From positions 4,657,501-4,721,500 of the forward strand of contig OY783193.1 in assembly GCA_963678675.1 (NCBI GenBank): a stretch of DNA of 64,000 nt. Reading direction: 5' to 3'. A model generated the notes under the pieces. It saw nothing but the letters and a program-made list of their open reading frames with translations. It was not told the origin of the DNA and ran no database searches. The stretch's first letter is position 1, and every line of letters begins with the position of its first letter. Below are positions 1 through 12,660 of the stretch, piece after piece. The translations under genes were made by a program, and so were the position numbers. This DNA is from Xiphydria camelus. Its lineage: Eukaryota; Arthropoda; Insecta; Hymenoptera; Xiphydriidae.

Positions 1-2333
1 ACTTGTAAATCGTAGGGTTTCTAGCGGTCGAATAACGCGCGATGGAGGGAACTATAAGTTACGTCTCGCGAGAAATTCAACACCGATTGGCTTATTAACA
101 GTTATTATTAAAAAGATTGTGAAAACAAAAAATCTGGCAAAATTCGTTCAAAATTCATTCATCGTCCTGACTCTCACCCCAATCCCCCCCCCTTCCTACG
201 AATTCTCTTTTCCGCGAATGTTCGATAGCTGTAAGCTACAGTAGAGAGTATCAATTTTCTCCCACACTCGACTTTACGATAACTCCATCTGATACTTACA
301 GGAGAGACTCGATTCTCTCCTACAGAATTAAACTCGAGAAGGAGGCAGAACTTTACTACATTCCAGTTTTCGCAGTTTCCGAAAATGCAAATTTATATTA
401 CCGACAAAAGTTTCGATCGAATATCTTCGGTTGGGCGTTTCAGTCGCGTGAATAATCTTTGTTCAGCGAGATCATGGACCGTCTAAAAGATGAATCAATG
501 ACGACGCTCACGCGGAAATGACTATTCGAAGGATTCGTCGATCCCTCCTCCTCCTCTTTCCCCTCCGTTATTCCAATCCTTCCAATACTTCATTAAACTA
601 ATTATACTTCTCGCGAGATCATCTCATCGTGTACTAATTTCCATTAGTAAAATCGTTATTTCAAAAGTACTTACTTTTCGCCCTGCTATTCAAAATCCCT
701 GGTATCGGTTGGGATTCGCATACTGTAGAACCTGTCTATAATGGGAACTCGCGGGAGAATTGCGAATATAGGCAGTTTGCATTTAGAAGCGCGGTTAGCG
801 GATGGCGGGGATATCCATACATTTCACATTGGATGGCATCGGGGCGCACAAAGTTAGCTCCGCGCCGCAGCGCACCCACGTGTGCGTCTGCGGCGCAACG
901 TCCCTTACTACTTCGGTTCTCCTCACTGCGAGGAACCGGAGCAGGGGCGGAAAAATAGGGGGCGACCATTATAGACGGGTTCCGCTGTATTAAATTCAAT
1001 TCTACTAATACGTATCTGTACAATCTGTATACATATACAGATCGTGTTGTATTGTATAGATATATTAATGCATTTATACAATCTATACAATCTGCATACA
1101 CATAGATATATCGTCTTACACTATACGTAAAGTTACGCATTTGCGGCTGTGTCGAGGCTAATATACGAGGAACTATAACTAAATGTGAAACTTATACGAA
1201 ATATGAAACGAAGAAAGAATCGAAAGCGAAAAGTATGCACGGTAAAAATATACGACGACTCCAACTCGAACTTCAAAATTTGTATCTCTCGTCTTTCAAG
1301 AATCTCACAATCAGTTGAATCGATCATTTTGGTTTTCTAATACAGCCTGATCTCCTATGGTGTCGTGGGTTTGGGAAATGAGCCGAATGGGCTTTCGATT
1401 GACAAGAATCACGAGTGCAGCTCGAGATAGTTTAAAAGTTAAGAAACTCCAATTTGTATAATTCGTAAGGGTGAAATCCTGTGGTGTCATGGGAGGTTGG
1501 ACTGTATCGGTCTTCCTAAATCCCGGATCGACCTCGATCGTTCTCAATGGCTCGTCCATACACGAGTAATCGAAGTGCTATAGAGTTCTCCGTCGAATTA
1601 CTAAAAAGTGAAATCAACGTTTGTCTTTGACTCTGCAGAATGACTACCCTATTACTTATCATTGATAAACGATTTCGGTGGCCGCATTCTCGCGTCCGCA
1701 GAGCCGCCCATGATAAGGTCGGATGAAATTTTCGATTGTTTCTCGCTGATCGCTTCGCGATAGTGGATCTTCAACGATCGTCGAAAGTCGTGGGATCGTA
1801 TCGCGCGAGTAAAATCCGACCTTCGGGGTGCGAGAGACGCGCTCCCAGAGACGTCTCGACCGGACGCGAGGAAAAAAAGGAAAAAGTCCTGTAAATACTA
1901 TTATCCTTCGAAGAAACACTCCGAACTGTTCGGAGCGGAACGATACGTGGCGTATGTGATACGTCGCGTCGCGAAGGCCGCCGTAACGCGACGCTGGCGA
2001 GGGGAAAATTACCACGCCATGCTAAAATTTGTGATATTAACCTTATCCAATTAATCGCGACTGATGTGTTCATACCTATCACGGGAGAACGGGCGGAGGG
2101 TCGATCCGGCGATTGGAGGAGGGAATTCAAACGACCTCGCGGGGACTTCCCGTCGATCGTTTTGGCGCGTCGCGTCGAAATTCATGGGTCCAATGGTTTT
2201 CGAATACGGTACGGCGCGCGATCGTGACGATTCGATGCTCTCGAGCGAGGAGAACGCGTGGATTGGAGGACGAGAGAGATTAAAAAATGTTTTCGGGTTT
2301 TGAGGTTCCGCGGATGGTCGATATTTTTGAACC
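1..2333. other. Non-coding stretch, nothing identified
   Basis: No open reading frame here has the length, composition or motifs of a real exon, and the short frames on both strands overlap each other freely. The sequence is mixed AT-rich DNA with some CpG-richer patches near 800-960 and 1,680-2,230. I see no repeat structure, tRNA or known family. Confidence 0.5.
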
Positions 2334-2540
2334 TGCACTGAGAAGAATAGTTAAATTAAAATGACAAAATGTTTAGTTATTTTAAACAAAATACTGGTCA
2401 GTTGAACCAAATATCAAGTTATTCTAACCGAAAAAAATGGTCAGTTTGACGAAATAAATGGATGATCCATATTTCACCAAGCGATTTAGTCATCGTCTCC
2501 AGGATTTTGGTTAAATTGACCAGTTATTTTTCTCAGTGCA
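2334..2540. mobile_element. Foldback MITE, CACTGAG type
   Basis: The ends are inverted: TGCACTGAGAA on the left and TTCTCAGTGCA on the right. Inside them the arms pair imperfectly (AATAGTTAAATTAA against TTAAATTGACCAGTT). The element is 207 bp with no coding capacity. It shares its terminal CACTGAG with the copies at 53,908 and 61,823. I infer a non-autonomous DNA transposon of the TA-target type; no transposase source is visible in the window. Confidence 0.6.
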
Positions 2541-5427
2541 CGTCTTTTTCGCGTCTCGAACGTGTACAGGTGAATCTTCGAAGAAGAAAGGGGAATGGAA
2601 GCATATGAGGGAGGTAACTGAGTGAGAGGGTGAGAGGGGGACAGGGAGATAGACGACGCGTTTATTCACACTAGGATCTACGCCCCTTAAGAGCACAGTG
2701 AAATAAGAGGGGATGCGAGAAAGATAAACGAGTTACAACGAGATTAACTTAAAAGTGAAGCGAGAATGAAAGAGGGAGGCGAGAGGGACAGAGGGATTGA
2801 AGGAGTGAAAAGTTGAGACAGGGTGTGGGGGAGTCGGGGTAATAAATAAGGAGGGACATGGAAAAGGAAAGGGACACTAAGGACGGTATTCATAATCGTA
2901 TTTATAAATAAGTGTGACTCGAGACGTCATTCTATCCAGTGAGCGAGCTCGTTGTCACAAATCGTGTCTTATTTCTTGAGTTTGAACTGCGAAGAGTAAC
3001 TTTGTTATCTTTAACAATGACGGACCCGATTATACGCATTTTTTGGTATTTTTTTTAGTATAATTCGGGTATGGTGACGAATTGGCATGATATGGGTAAA
3101 ATATCAAAATAATATGTTAATCATATTTGAAAAATACGGTATGTTTCGGAATTTTCCATGCCCTAAATATACTGATATTATACTGATAAAATACTCAAAT
3201 TATCTCGCGAAGATCTGAAATAAGAAAAGAGAAGAGTGTACACATTTTCTCTTCAATGCTGAAAATTTGCATAGTACGTCTTGTCGATTGTTTCGTAACG
3301 ACAAATGAAAGTTGCCACGACATGTTGGACTGCATTTCGATGCCGTTACCGACTTGTTGCCAACTCCACCCGACATGTTTATACGTTCATTTCCGTAAGG
3401 ATTCGACATGTCGACTAGTCTGGTTCTTATTGAAACGGGGTTTTATAGACACTTCTATAATTGAACCGGTGAAGATATAGAACAGGCAAATGTAAATTTT
3501 TATGAATTTCGAATTAGAGAAGGTCCTGAATAAATTTTCGAAATATACGATTATCTTAAAATCGATAAAAAGCTGTCTTTCTATGTCATTTCTATATCCA
3601 TCACTTCAACATTACCTTCCATTCGAACAACGACGTCCTCTCTATCTTCTCCTCTGTACCCAGCAATCATTTTCCTCTCGATGCGACGTACGATGCATCC
3701 CACTTCCTCGAGAAAATCGCGAAAATACGATAATGCATCCATACCGGAAGCCGACAGAGACGCGGAGGGATAACGGAGAGAACTTTCCTAGAATGTTACA
3801 TGCAATTGACGAAGCAATAGCAACAATGGAAGAAGTTATCCCTCTCTGATCTCGTTATATGCACACATAGAGAAAAGTGCAGGGGGTGAAATCTCGTCAA
3901 AATAAAGAAGACAGAGTGAAGGAACGGAAATAAATAACGGGACGCTGTCCAGGAAACGGGGATGAACGGGAAATGAAATTGGTGCCAAACTTTTTCAACG
4001 TAAATATCCTATGTAAACTTACCACGCGACGAGAACGTCATTCGTACGTCACGTATTCGATGTTTGAAGTAGGGATGCGAGTAGCGATTGTACTCCGAGC
4101 TGCATCGGCCAATCGCGAGTGCGTCCAGCTCGACAATTAGGATTAGCGCGTAATTTCGACGACTCTGTCCGCGAGCGCGCGATATAGTCGGTGTCAACTG
4201 TTGTAATACGGTTTATAAGTAGGGCTGAATTAAAAGAATTCAAACGCGCAGTGTGTGCGTATGCGTGGGCGCGTCCTTTCGAACTTGACGCGCCGGAAGT
4301 CCGCGTGGTACCAAAATGTCTGCTGTCATTGACGCGCTTATAATTTGACATCGATGTACAGTCGAATCTTATATATTTTACCTACATATATACTCGAGGT
4401 TTCGTTCTGTAACGTATCTAAAAAACGAGATGTACTGAGAAACTACGAGGCTTCTCACGTGTTATAATGTGCCGCAAAACGAGCTAGAGGCGCAACTAAA
4501 ATAAAATACAGTAGAATCTCGCGTAGTTCATCTTCGCGTATTTCAACTTTTTTTTTTCAATATCGTGAGATTGCTCGATCGTCCCCGACGAATCAAACCA
4601 TGCGGGATTTTATTGCATTTGATGGAGAATAGACGACGGTGTAAAATACGCGAATGTAACACGTGGGAGGTTCGACTGTACTTGCATTTCTATAGGTACC
4701 GTACGCATGCCCAAAATTATACCCGCGTTATCATAGCCTTCTTATTCGTCCGGTGTTTTTACGTTCGTTTGTGTAATAAGTGTAACACTTACTCTCAAGT
4801 GGTATTAGGTGTCTTGTTAAGTGTTACATTTAGCGTAAGCACACACGATCTACAAACATCACGCGTGATGGATGGATGTATGCGACGCGCGTAAACGAGA
4901 GATTCTTGCGTAGCGGCGAAAGGCGCATTCTGGGGCTCGTATACGGATGAAACGGAAGAGGGGCACGATTTTTATCGTCCTGCATTTTTCACCAAGAAGG
5001 AGGACCGAAAAGTGGAGGACGTTATTACTATTGTATTATTACGCCTCGAGCTTGTAGCCAAATCGCACAATAAGTATTGGGTTTTAGAGAAATTCGTATA
5101 GTTATGGAATAGTTCGCCTAATACGTCGGTAATCGTCCCAAAAAGACAAGTAAAGACGTCTGGAAGGAGAATTGCAAGATTTTCTATCGTATAACATCAA
5201 CGATCTCGACATGTTCTTTGAACGGATCGATCGCAGGTCGACGTTACGTCAGCGTAAAGAGAACGATCATAGATCGCCGCTCTCGTCCTTCCGGCGTTTG
5301 CGCGGACGGATGTTTTTATGTTATATGAATATACGATGAGTAGTGCGTCTTGAAAAACATATATACACGCGTAAACAGACTTATGATTACGTAGATCGTT
5401 GCCTCGCGAATGAACTTCACTGAGAAA
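2541..5427. other. Non-coding stretch, nothing identified
   Basis: Positions 2,580-2,880 are strongly purine-rich (GAGGG runs) and the rest is AT-rich. The longest frame (3,502-3,849 plus) has no recognisable domain and no splice support. A 13-bp palindrome AAGTGTAACACTT lies near 4,776. No gene is supported. Confidence 0.45.
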
Positions 5428-5897
5428 AATAACTTGACTAAAATGACAAAACTCATCTAATTAAACGGGTTAAATTATTACCGAGTCGTTTGAGTGTAAG
5501 TATCTGAGAGAGAGAGAGAGGGAGAGAGAGAAAGAGAGAGAGAAAGATAAGGAAAAACCGATTTTATCGAAATGACTATGTAAGCCAATCTGATGTATCG
5601 AATAATTCGATCGATATTCGTCGCAGTGTACATCGTTGGTTGTGTACGCATACGAATGATACACAATTATGTAAACACGGAAAGGGAAAGGAAAAGGAGA
5701 TACATCTATGTACACAACAGTTAATCCCAATCTATCAGGGTTTCATGTATGTTTAATAATACGAAATTGAATGAATAAATAAATATATATATACCTATAT
5801 ACATGGATACATATATGTATATATATAACAAAATACATTATATTAATAAATAATACCATATCTAAAGTCGATCATTTTTTTCTGGTTCTTCTCCCGT
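5428..5897. repeat. Partial CACTGAG end, (GA)n and AT microsatellites
   Basis: TCACTGAGAAAAATAA at 5,428 looks like one end of a CACTGAG-type foldback element without a matching partner. An interrupted (GA)n run covers about 5,505-5,549, and a TATATA-rich microsatellite about 5,780-5,830. No gene is seen. Confidence 0.5.
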
Positions 5898-6017
5898 ACT
5901 GAGAAAAAAGTTTAGTTCTTCCAACCAAATTGTTTGGATTAAACGTTAAATTTCATCAATTTAACGCTTGTGTGTTTGGTTGGACTGCATATAGTTGGAA
6001 TAACTAAATTTTTTCGC
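5898..6017. mobile_element. Short foldback element
   Basis: ACTGAGAAAAAAGTTTAG with TTCCAACC on the left is mirrored by GTTGGAATAACTAAATTTT on the right, giving a short imperfect hairpin of about 120 bp. It belongs to the same broad CACTGAG foldback group as neighbouring elements. Confidence 0.5.
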
Positions 6018-6153
6018 TTCATTCAATAAAATTCGTTTGGTTAGGTAGATGTAAATCTACTCAACTCCACTGCTCTGTTAAATCAATCCGAGTTGGTTTG
6101 TTTCAACAAAAGTTTTTGTCAGACGAACAGTGGAAGTACCTATAGTGTTAACT

Positions 6154-6367
6154 ACACAAAGAAGAAAAATCGTTTGGCTCGACTAAATATTGAGGTTACA
6201 GACGGTCAACTAAATATATAGTTATTTGAACAATTTTTAGTTGAAGCAGCTAAGTATCTCGCAACATCAACTAAATTACAGTTACTCGAAATACATATTT
6301 ATTGAGACAACTATATATTTAGTCGGCCGCTCAAAAGATTTTGGTTTGGAAATTTGTTTCTCAGCGC
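6154..6367. mobile_element. Foldback MITE, copy 1 of a two-copy family
   Basis: The left arm carries GAAGAAAAATCGTTTGGC and GGTCAACTAAATATATAG. The right arm carries the reverse complement (ACTATATATTTAGTCGG and a CTCAGCGC end). The element is about 214 bp and non-coding. It is clearly related, along its whole length, to the element at 59,074-59,294, so this is a dispersed family and not a local duplication. Confidence 0.6.
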
Positions 6368-6479
6368 TATCAGTATTAGTACGTACTTACACCGAGAGAA
6401 TTTTTTCATCAACGAAGATAAAAGCTTACACTTTCCAAAGTAAAGCCGAACCGCTATCGACAAATTGAATTCGAAAAAT

Positions 6480-7242
6480 ATTCCGACGACTTCCACGCTC
6501 CACGGCGAGGAAGCGCTCGTGCTCATCTCACCCGAGCAAGCTCGAAGGAAAAATACACGTGGACACTTCGCGATTCGAGTTTCCATGGTTACAGCTTGCT
6601 TTCTTCGAGCAGATATACATCCTCCGCTTAGATCGCATAATCATCCCGACGAGAGGCAGCCACGACTTTTTTCTTATTTTCCATCGAATAACATCCCTTC
6701 CCGCCCGCCGCTACCGGCCGAGAGGCACCTATAGGAAGAAGGACCGCGTGCGAGGTGCCGCAGGACGAAGGGGTCGTCGTCCGCAGCCTCCCCACGCCGC
6801 TCGCTGTATGAGAATCACTGAAGCAGCGGAGGGGCGCGAGGGGGCGAGAGCAGAGCCCGCGGTGCAACAAACGCGCAGACACCGGGGGTTGGAGTTCGAG
6901 GGTGGCGCGTGTGCCGGGTCCGTTGGTCTGCCGGGGACGCGAATCTGTCTGCCGGTCTGGCAGTGGAGGCGGCAATGCCGCGGTGTCGCCATAGCAACGT
7001 ACCCAGGAGACCCAGCCACTGTGTGTGTACCGCTGCTACCGCCTGCCTGGTTCATCCACCTCTTCTATACCCCTCTGCTGCCGCCCCCCTCGGCGCCGCC
7101 GCACCCCGACACCCCCGGGGGGCGAGGACACGGGCCGGGGAGGGTGTACGGAAACGTTTCGTTCTGCGAATCTTCCCCGAGTCTACGAACCCGATCGTTG
7201 AGAGGGAAATGTAATGCGTTGGAGGAGGGAGGGGCGAGTAGT
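6480..7242. promoter_or_regulatory. CpG-rich island with an X-box motif
   Basis: This block is much more GC- and CpG-rich than its surroundings. It carries a perfect RFX-type X-box (GTCGCC, two-base spacer, AGCAAC) at 6,985-6,998. It is open in several frames at once, including a 254-codon plus-strand frame (6,559-7,323). That is what high GC alone gives, and no domain is visible. A promoter or 5' exon of an unseen gene is possible, but nothing in the window shows which. Confidence 0.35.
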
Positions 7243-7544
7243 GTCGCAGGATCGGTCAACGTGTTTCTTCGTTATCGATTTTCAGATTCTAATTTTCGAT
7301 ATTTTCGTAAATGGCAATGCTGATGACGATGAGATGCCGATTCGAGGCTTCATGTATAATAATTTGATTGTGATGAGGCGTGATATCATTGCGCGTCGCA
7401 GGATCGTTTAACGTGTTTTTATGTTAGAACTGTTTTCACACAGGTTCTAATTTTCGATAGTTTATTAAATTGAAAGAGGCTGACGAGGGATCGATATACG
7501 AAGCTTTATATTTTCTGATTTTGATAAGGCGTGATATAGTAGTG
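7243..7544. repeat. Diverged tandem duplication, about 152-bp unit
   Basis: Both units begin GTCGCAGGATCG (7,243 and 7,395), share TTCTAATTTTCGATA in the middle, and end with GGCGTGATAT. The second copy has diverged by substitutions and small indels. There is no coding sequence. Confidence 0.55.
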
Positions 7545-8199
7545 TAAAGGGGATGAAAATACCTACTTTTTTAAGGGTTCGTTAAACTTAAGTATTTCGC
7601 ATCGGATAAGCATCGACCAATTTCGCGCGTTTTTAGAATCGTTTAAAATCAGGTTAACTATATATAATATTTTTATAGGTATACTATTTTTAATATGAAC
7701 GCGAGGGGAAGATATTATGTGGTTCTGACTGGACGAAATATATGTTTCCCCGTTAGCCATCGCGAATTGAGTTATTTAAATTGATGATTCGTTGAAACGA
7801 ACCAGAGCTCCATTTAGACAAATAACCATAAATCATTTCGGCCGAATTATTAATTGAAATATATCCACATACCTTCTTCTCCACGCGTAACCATCCATTT
7901 CGTCAAATTAGCCACTTATTTTTTTCAATGCAGTGTAAATTAGTACAATGCCTCTCTGCCATCAAAGTTCTCTTGAAATCAACCAAAAAGTTTTGCGATT
8001 GCAAAAAAACGTTTCGTCGGCTTGTATTCATTCAAAATATTTTGTCAGCCTGGCCAAGAGTTCTTTCAGTGCACGCATTCGCGTTTACTTCGTTCTCCAC
8101 GCGGCAAATAACATCGTTGGCACGCAATCGCGTAATAAACTACTCGTACACATGCGTATACGATACGTCTATAAGTTTTTCCGTCGTTATCAACCTACG
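7545..8199. other. Non-coding stretch, nothing identified
   Basis: The stretch is AT-rich. TTATTTTTTTCAATGCA near 7,917 resembles the right end of a CACTGAG-type foldback element, but I could not find its partner. No gene is supported. Confidence 0.4.
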
Positions 8200-8940
8200 T
8201 CCCTCGTAAATGAGATTCCCTCCCCCCTCCCTTCCCACCTCTCATCGGAGTTTCTCGAACTCGCAGACCGTCGCCGCAGGAGTGCCGATATATACGTACG
8301 GGGCTATCATACCCTGCTACGCGGCCACGTTTCTGCATAGGAAGTTCGCATACATACACACACATATACATATATGCGTGCGCGCATATATCGAAGAGCG
8401 CGACTGCGTGGGAGTAGAAGGTGCATCGCACCTGCGGCGCGCAGTCTGGCCGACTCTCTCCGCGTGCCGATGCTCCGTGGAAACTGCGCGCGCGGGCAAA
8501 CCGCGGCCCCGACAAAAGCAACCCGTCGACGGACGCGCGCATACATACCTATATCCACACCGAGTGGTCATCGACGTCGGAATTGCCTTGCGGCGCGATG
8601 CGGAACGCCAGCTACCGTATCAGTATCCAGGCATTCACTTCTCTCCCCCTCTGCAACTCTTCACCCCTTCTCGTCGTGCCATCCCTCCTCCCACCCCGCC
8701 CCTCTCTCCTTTTCCTCTCATCTCTCTCGCGGGCAACCCTCGCGCTTCCATTCCTCTCGAGTCCTTTCCCGTCGCGGAGAGAGGGGGAGAGAGAGAGGAT
8801 CGCGGGAGAGGGTGGTTTTACGGTTGGCTCTCGCGCTGCGGATCGACGGTACAACGTGGGCTACGCGCAGCCACCTCGTATACACGAGTACATAGATCGT
8901 AGTATTTATGATCTGAGGAAGGCAATGGAAAGCGTATAAT
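8200..8940. other. GC- and pyrimidine-rich island with CA/TA microsatellite
   Basis: CpG-dense DNA with a CATACA/CACATATA microsatellite at about 8,348-8,395 and long CT-rich tracts at 8,640-8,770. Overlapping open frames on both strands look like compositional artefacts. It could be a promoter-proximal region of an unseen gene. Confidence 0.35.
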
Positions 8941-9287
8941 CGTTATCTTCGGAAAGATGATCGGCACCATCGATATACCATCATCAGTCGTTGATATTTT
9001 CAGGAAAATAACAGTGCGAAGAAATTTCATTAATTATCCAGATCGAGGCTTTCGTCAAATGGAACGCAATAAAATCTTTACCAACTTCACCCTCTTCATT
9101 CGAATTCTCTCGGCGAGCTAAATCAAATTATATCTACTTATCCGACAACTTCTCCTCCGAGTTTCTTCCTGGCGCCATTTATTTTTCATGCGCGCACAAC
9201 GAAAAACTAGCATTACACCGTTATTACGCTCTTCGAGCATTCCGAAGAGTGGGAAATGAGAAGGGGGTAGTTATATTAGAGGAGAGG

Positions 9288-9480
9288 AATTTCCCCGCGC
9301 GGTCTAATTAGCGCGAACGCTTAACTGTGAAACAATTTTCATGAAGATTACCGCAGCTATAGCTTAACGTTGCGCGTGGAATCGAGGGGAAGTTGAATTA
9401 ATGGAGAGAGAAATCTTTCCGCGCGGTTTTTTTCTAGCTAGCGCTGGTTCGAATGGGTAATATTTTTCACAAAGGTTACA
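9288..9480. repeat. Diverged direct repeat
   Basis: Two related segments (about 9,288-9,352 and 9,410-9,480) share TTCCGCGCGGT, then a CTA/AGCGC block, then a TTTTCA-containing block followed by GATTACCGC or GGTTACAAT. Flanking DNA at 8,941-9,287 is non-coding with nothing else recognised. Confidence 0.4.
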
Positions 9481-9527
9481 ATATGTATCATAGTTACTGC
9501 TTAATTAATGCTCGTAATTCATAAATA

Positions 9528-9780
9528 TTAAAACATGAAAAACTCGGTCTTCTCATTAAAAAATATTCATATTTTAAAATTCAATTGGTAATCTGTATAT
9601 ATAATATATATATTATATATTTATAAGTTATAAGCGCATTTCTCTCTAAAACGTTATGACGTCATCGAAATAGATTTTCAAATATCGTCGTTCAGCTAAA
9701 ATAAGGTTGAAAACGAAGTTATAAAATACGAGGTAAATAATTTTATCAACATTTTTCGAATGTAGGTACAATAAAAAAAA
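9528..9780 (+). repeat. Dispersed repeat family, copy A
   Basis: The segment runs from AACTCGGTCTTCTCATT through TTTCTCTCTAAAACGTTAT to GAGGTAAATAATTTTA. The same order of blocks recurs at 10,720-11,060, and in reverse orientation at 14,590-14,760 and 63,262-63,560. No coding capacity is seen, so it is presumably a non-autonomous mobile element. Confidence 0.5.
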
Positions 9781-10719
9781 ATGCGCGAGGAAACCGAATT
9801 AAGGGAATATACATAATTAGGAGAGACCAATTTTTCTTAGCGATTTTTTGAATCGGTGGAGGGTCAACTGTGTAGTCGTATTTATTTCAGAGAGAGAAAT
9901 GATAAGACAAATTATTTTAATTCTGTTTCATTCCAGCGTTGTACAGATAGGGTCAAATTTCATTGTTTAAGTACGTATTGAATTTTTCAAGTGTTCAATT
10001 GCACCTTTGTAGATATTATATATTCATTCCAAGGGGTGCAACACTCGCGACGCGACGTCTTTCCGCCGTTTCAATAACATCTCGTTTGTCCGTCAAGTTT
10101 GCGCCGCGGAAAAAGAGACGATATTATTACTTCGGCTTCTAGTGAACGCAATGCGAACAATAATACCTGACGAGAGGTGGACGCGTAGGGATTCCGTCGC
10201 GTCGGTGGAGCTCCATCGAGACCCTTTGTTTCATTCGATACGGGGGTAGCGCGATCTGAGTGGATCTCCATCTGGTCGCTGAATATTTCAAAGTGCAATT
10301 TTCCCGGCCGACCCCTCTCGGCTCCTTTGCGAGCGACCCAACGCGCATTCCTCTCGATGGGTAATGAAATCGACGCTCTAAACTCATTGAATTTCCGAGG
10401 ATGCCTATCGATATGAATTTCGTGTACGCAGTTATAGTTACGAAAAAGTACGTGTTTTTATTTCCGCCTATTTGAGCCCTAAAAAATACGTATATATGTA
10501 TACGCACGTGCGACATTTATTGTACCTAAATATCGAAAAACTTTTGCTTCTCTTTATATATCAGTTGACGACCCACTCTTATTTCATGGCAAATCAATTT
10601 CAGAAATAAGTTTGAGTCGTGCCTACAGCAAGGCACGAGGTCTCGATCAAGGACCTTCAAAGTTAATCAACGGCTGTCATAACATTTATGGTAGATGTCA
10701 ATAACGAAACTTCTTCGAC
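9781..10719. other. Non-coding stretch, nothing identified
   Basis: Mixed-composition DNA with short overlapping frames on the minus strand (10,071-10,516) that show no domain or codon signature. No RNA gene or repeat structure is recognised. Confidence 0.4.
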
Positions 10720-11060
10720 TCAATCGTAATTCGGTCTTCTGATAAAAAAACATTCATATTTTTAAATTAAATTTGTAATCTGTACAAATATAATATTTAA
10801 TATCACAGGAATGGAAAAATGTCCAAGAAAATAATTATTGGCAAAGTTTTAAATACGTTTCTCTCTAAAACATTGTGGCGTTATCGAACCTCGGCAAGAG
10901 GGACGCACTTATGCCAAGCAACGAGTGCGAGAGAGACAGTCTTACAATACGATGACGCAGCTGCATTTGTAAATATAATTTTCCAGCTTAAATCAGGCCG
11001 AAAATGAGAAATAAATAAATACGGGGTAAATAATTTTGCAACAATTTTTCGAATCGGTAT
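10720..11060 (+). repeat. Dispersed repeat family, copy B
   Basis: This shares TTCGGTCTTCTGATAAAA, TTTCTCTCTAAAACATT and GGGGTAAATAATTTTGC with copy A. It shares GCAACGAGTGCGAGAGA and CAGCTTAAATCAGGCCG with the reverse-oriented copies at 14,590 and 63,262. It is the best bridge between the copies, as it contains blocks from all of them. Confidence 0.5.
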
Positions 11061-11079
11061 TTCTTTCGGTACGAGTACG

Positions 11080-12660
11080 CATCCATCAGGAAAATATCCG
11101 AGGGTTTCGATCGTTCACATCCGCTGGACTTTTCTGGGGCGTGGTCACATGGCCAGCCGTCGTCTCTCCCGCATACCCGCGGCGAATATTACATCGCGCC
11201 ACGCGTCGCGACGCGGCCTGTGCGCGAGGGGAGAAAAAAACAAAATGCATCTGAATAATGATAGAAAAAAAGGGTAAGTCGGTAGTTGGCGCGGAAAAGA
11301 AGAAAGAGCAGGGGGTGGCGGCGGTGGCGGCGACGGCGGTGGTGGTGGTGGTGGTTGATCGGTGGGGATAATAAGGGGCAGGTGGTGGCGCGTGCTCGCG
11401 CGCCCGGTAATATCACTCGTGTGCCACGTGGGTTCCTTGGAAGGAGAGACGGAGAAATAGAGGGAGGGAGAGGGGATTGAAGGAAGACCGTCCAAGCGAT
11501 CCACGATGCAGGATGCGGGCACGCGGTAAGAAACGCTCTTTTTCTCCGTCCTTTGTGTATCGTCTGCTTAGATGTGTATTGATACCAGAGATTCCGCTCT
11601 ATCTACAATACACGTAAGTATCTATATTGGGGTGTGATATTCGCCACCACGAAATCCGATGAAGATAGGTGGAAGCACTGCAAGCGGTGGAAGCACAACA
11701 GCGTTACGAACAATTTTCTAGACGGCTCAGGTGAATAAGGGAAAAAAACGAATGTTTCTTAGAATAGGTAAAAAGAAAGTGACTTAAATGCTGTATACAA
11801 AATCGACTCAACTTTCGCCACGGATGAGAACTTCGCACTGTTTTCGATGGTTTTTACCTCCGTAAAAAAATCTCTGCCCCGAAAGAGTAACCAAACCGCG
11901 CCTAATTATCCAAGCATCTCTCTTCTCCACGACGCCGAGAGGTATAAGCAAACCCGCGCAATATAACACAATGACCGCGCGCCGGCCGGCCGGCCGCCGG
12001 GGCCGAAGTAGAGAGGCGGGAAATGCACCTGCCTCTCGGCACCGTGCGCGCCTGCACCCGCATGCGTGCGGCCACGCGCGCGGAGAGCGCGTTATTTCGT
12101 CGTCCACGGCGGAGGGACCGGCGGTGAGCGCGGGCGAAGGAGCGACGAGCATCTTGCGATCCCCGACGGCGAGGAGGAGGAGGAAGGAAGGGCAGGTGTT
12201 TCGGCCGCCCAACAGCTGCCCTCCACCTGGGATGATTTCTCCTCTCGTTCTCTTCGGGCGACTCCGCGTTACTTTGGATACCTCGCGATGCAGAGGCACA
12301 CGCTTTCTATAGCGCGCGCTCCAAGCTGTATCACCCCTCGGTAATGCGGGGCCGGTTACCGAGTGTGCCGAACCCGGCGTTAGTCGTTCGATGCGTCCGC
12401 GCGCGCGCGACTTGCCACCTGGTCCCCGCTTGAATGCCTCGCCCTTAATTTAACATAAGTGCCAAGGAGGATTATACGCGTGTAAGTGCGACGCGTTTGG
12501 ACGACGGCCGTCCGTCCCGCGCGGAGGAGTCGTGCGCGCGCGCGCGCGCGGCGGGCTGGGTGCGGGGCAGGTAGACCGGCGCCACGCGCTGCGTTGGCGG
12601 GGCGCGCAGGCGCTCATTCGTGCGTCTTCTGTTTCTCCCTCTTTCTCCTTGCCTGCGTCG
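11080..12660. other. Long GC/CpG-rich island with GGT, CCGG and CG runs
   Basis: Contains a GGC/GGT-rich low-complexity tract (11,306-11,356), repeated CCGG near 11,980-12,000 and a CG dinucleotide run at about 12,535-12,550. Several frames are open but they read as Pro/Gly/Arg-rich composition artefacts. A first exon or promoter is plausible; none can be proved. Confidence 0.35.

Noticed and set aside
4776..4788. Palindrome AAGTGTAACACTT as a regulatory site
   Set aside because: Single short palindrome in AT-rich DNA, not distinguishable from chance.
6559..7323. 254-codon plus-strand open frame
   Set aside because: Arg/Pro/Gly-rich reading caused by GC content. Opposite-strand frames over the same DNA are also open, and no domain is visible.
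8210..8939. Several overlapping 170-230-codon frames
   Set aside because: Three frames are open together in pyrimidine- and CpG-rich DNA. No homology or splice context.
11808..12344. Opposed frames of 92-163 codons
   Set aside because: Composition artefact of a CpG island.
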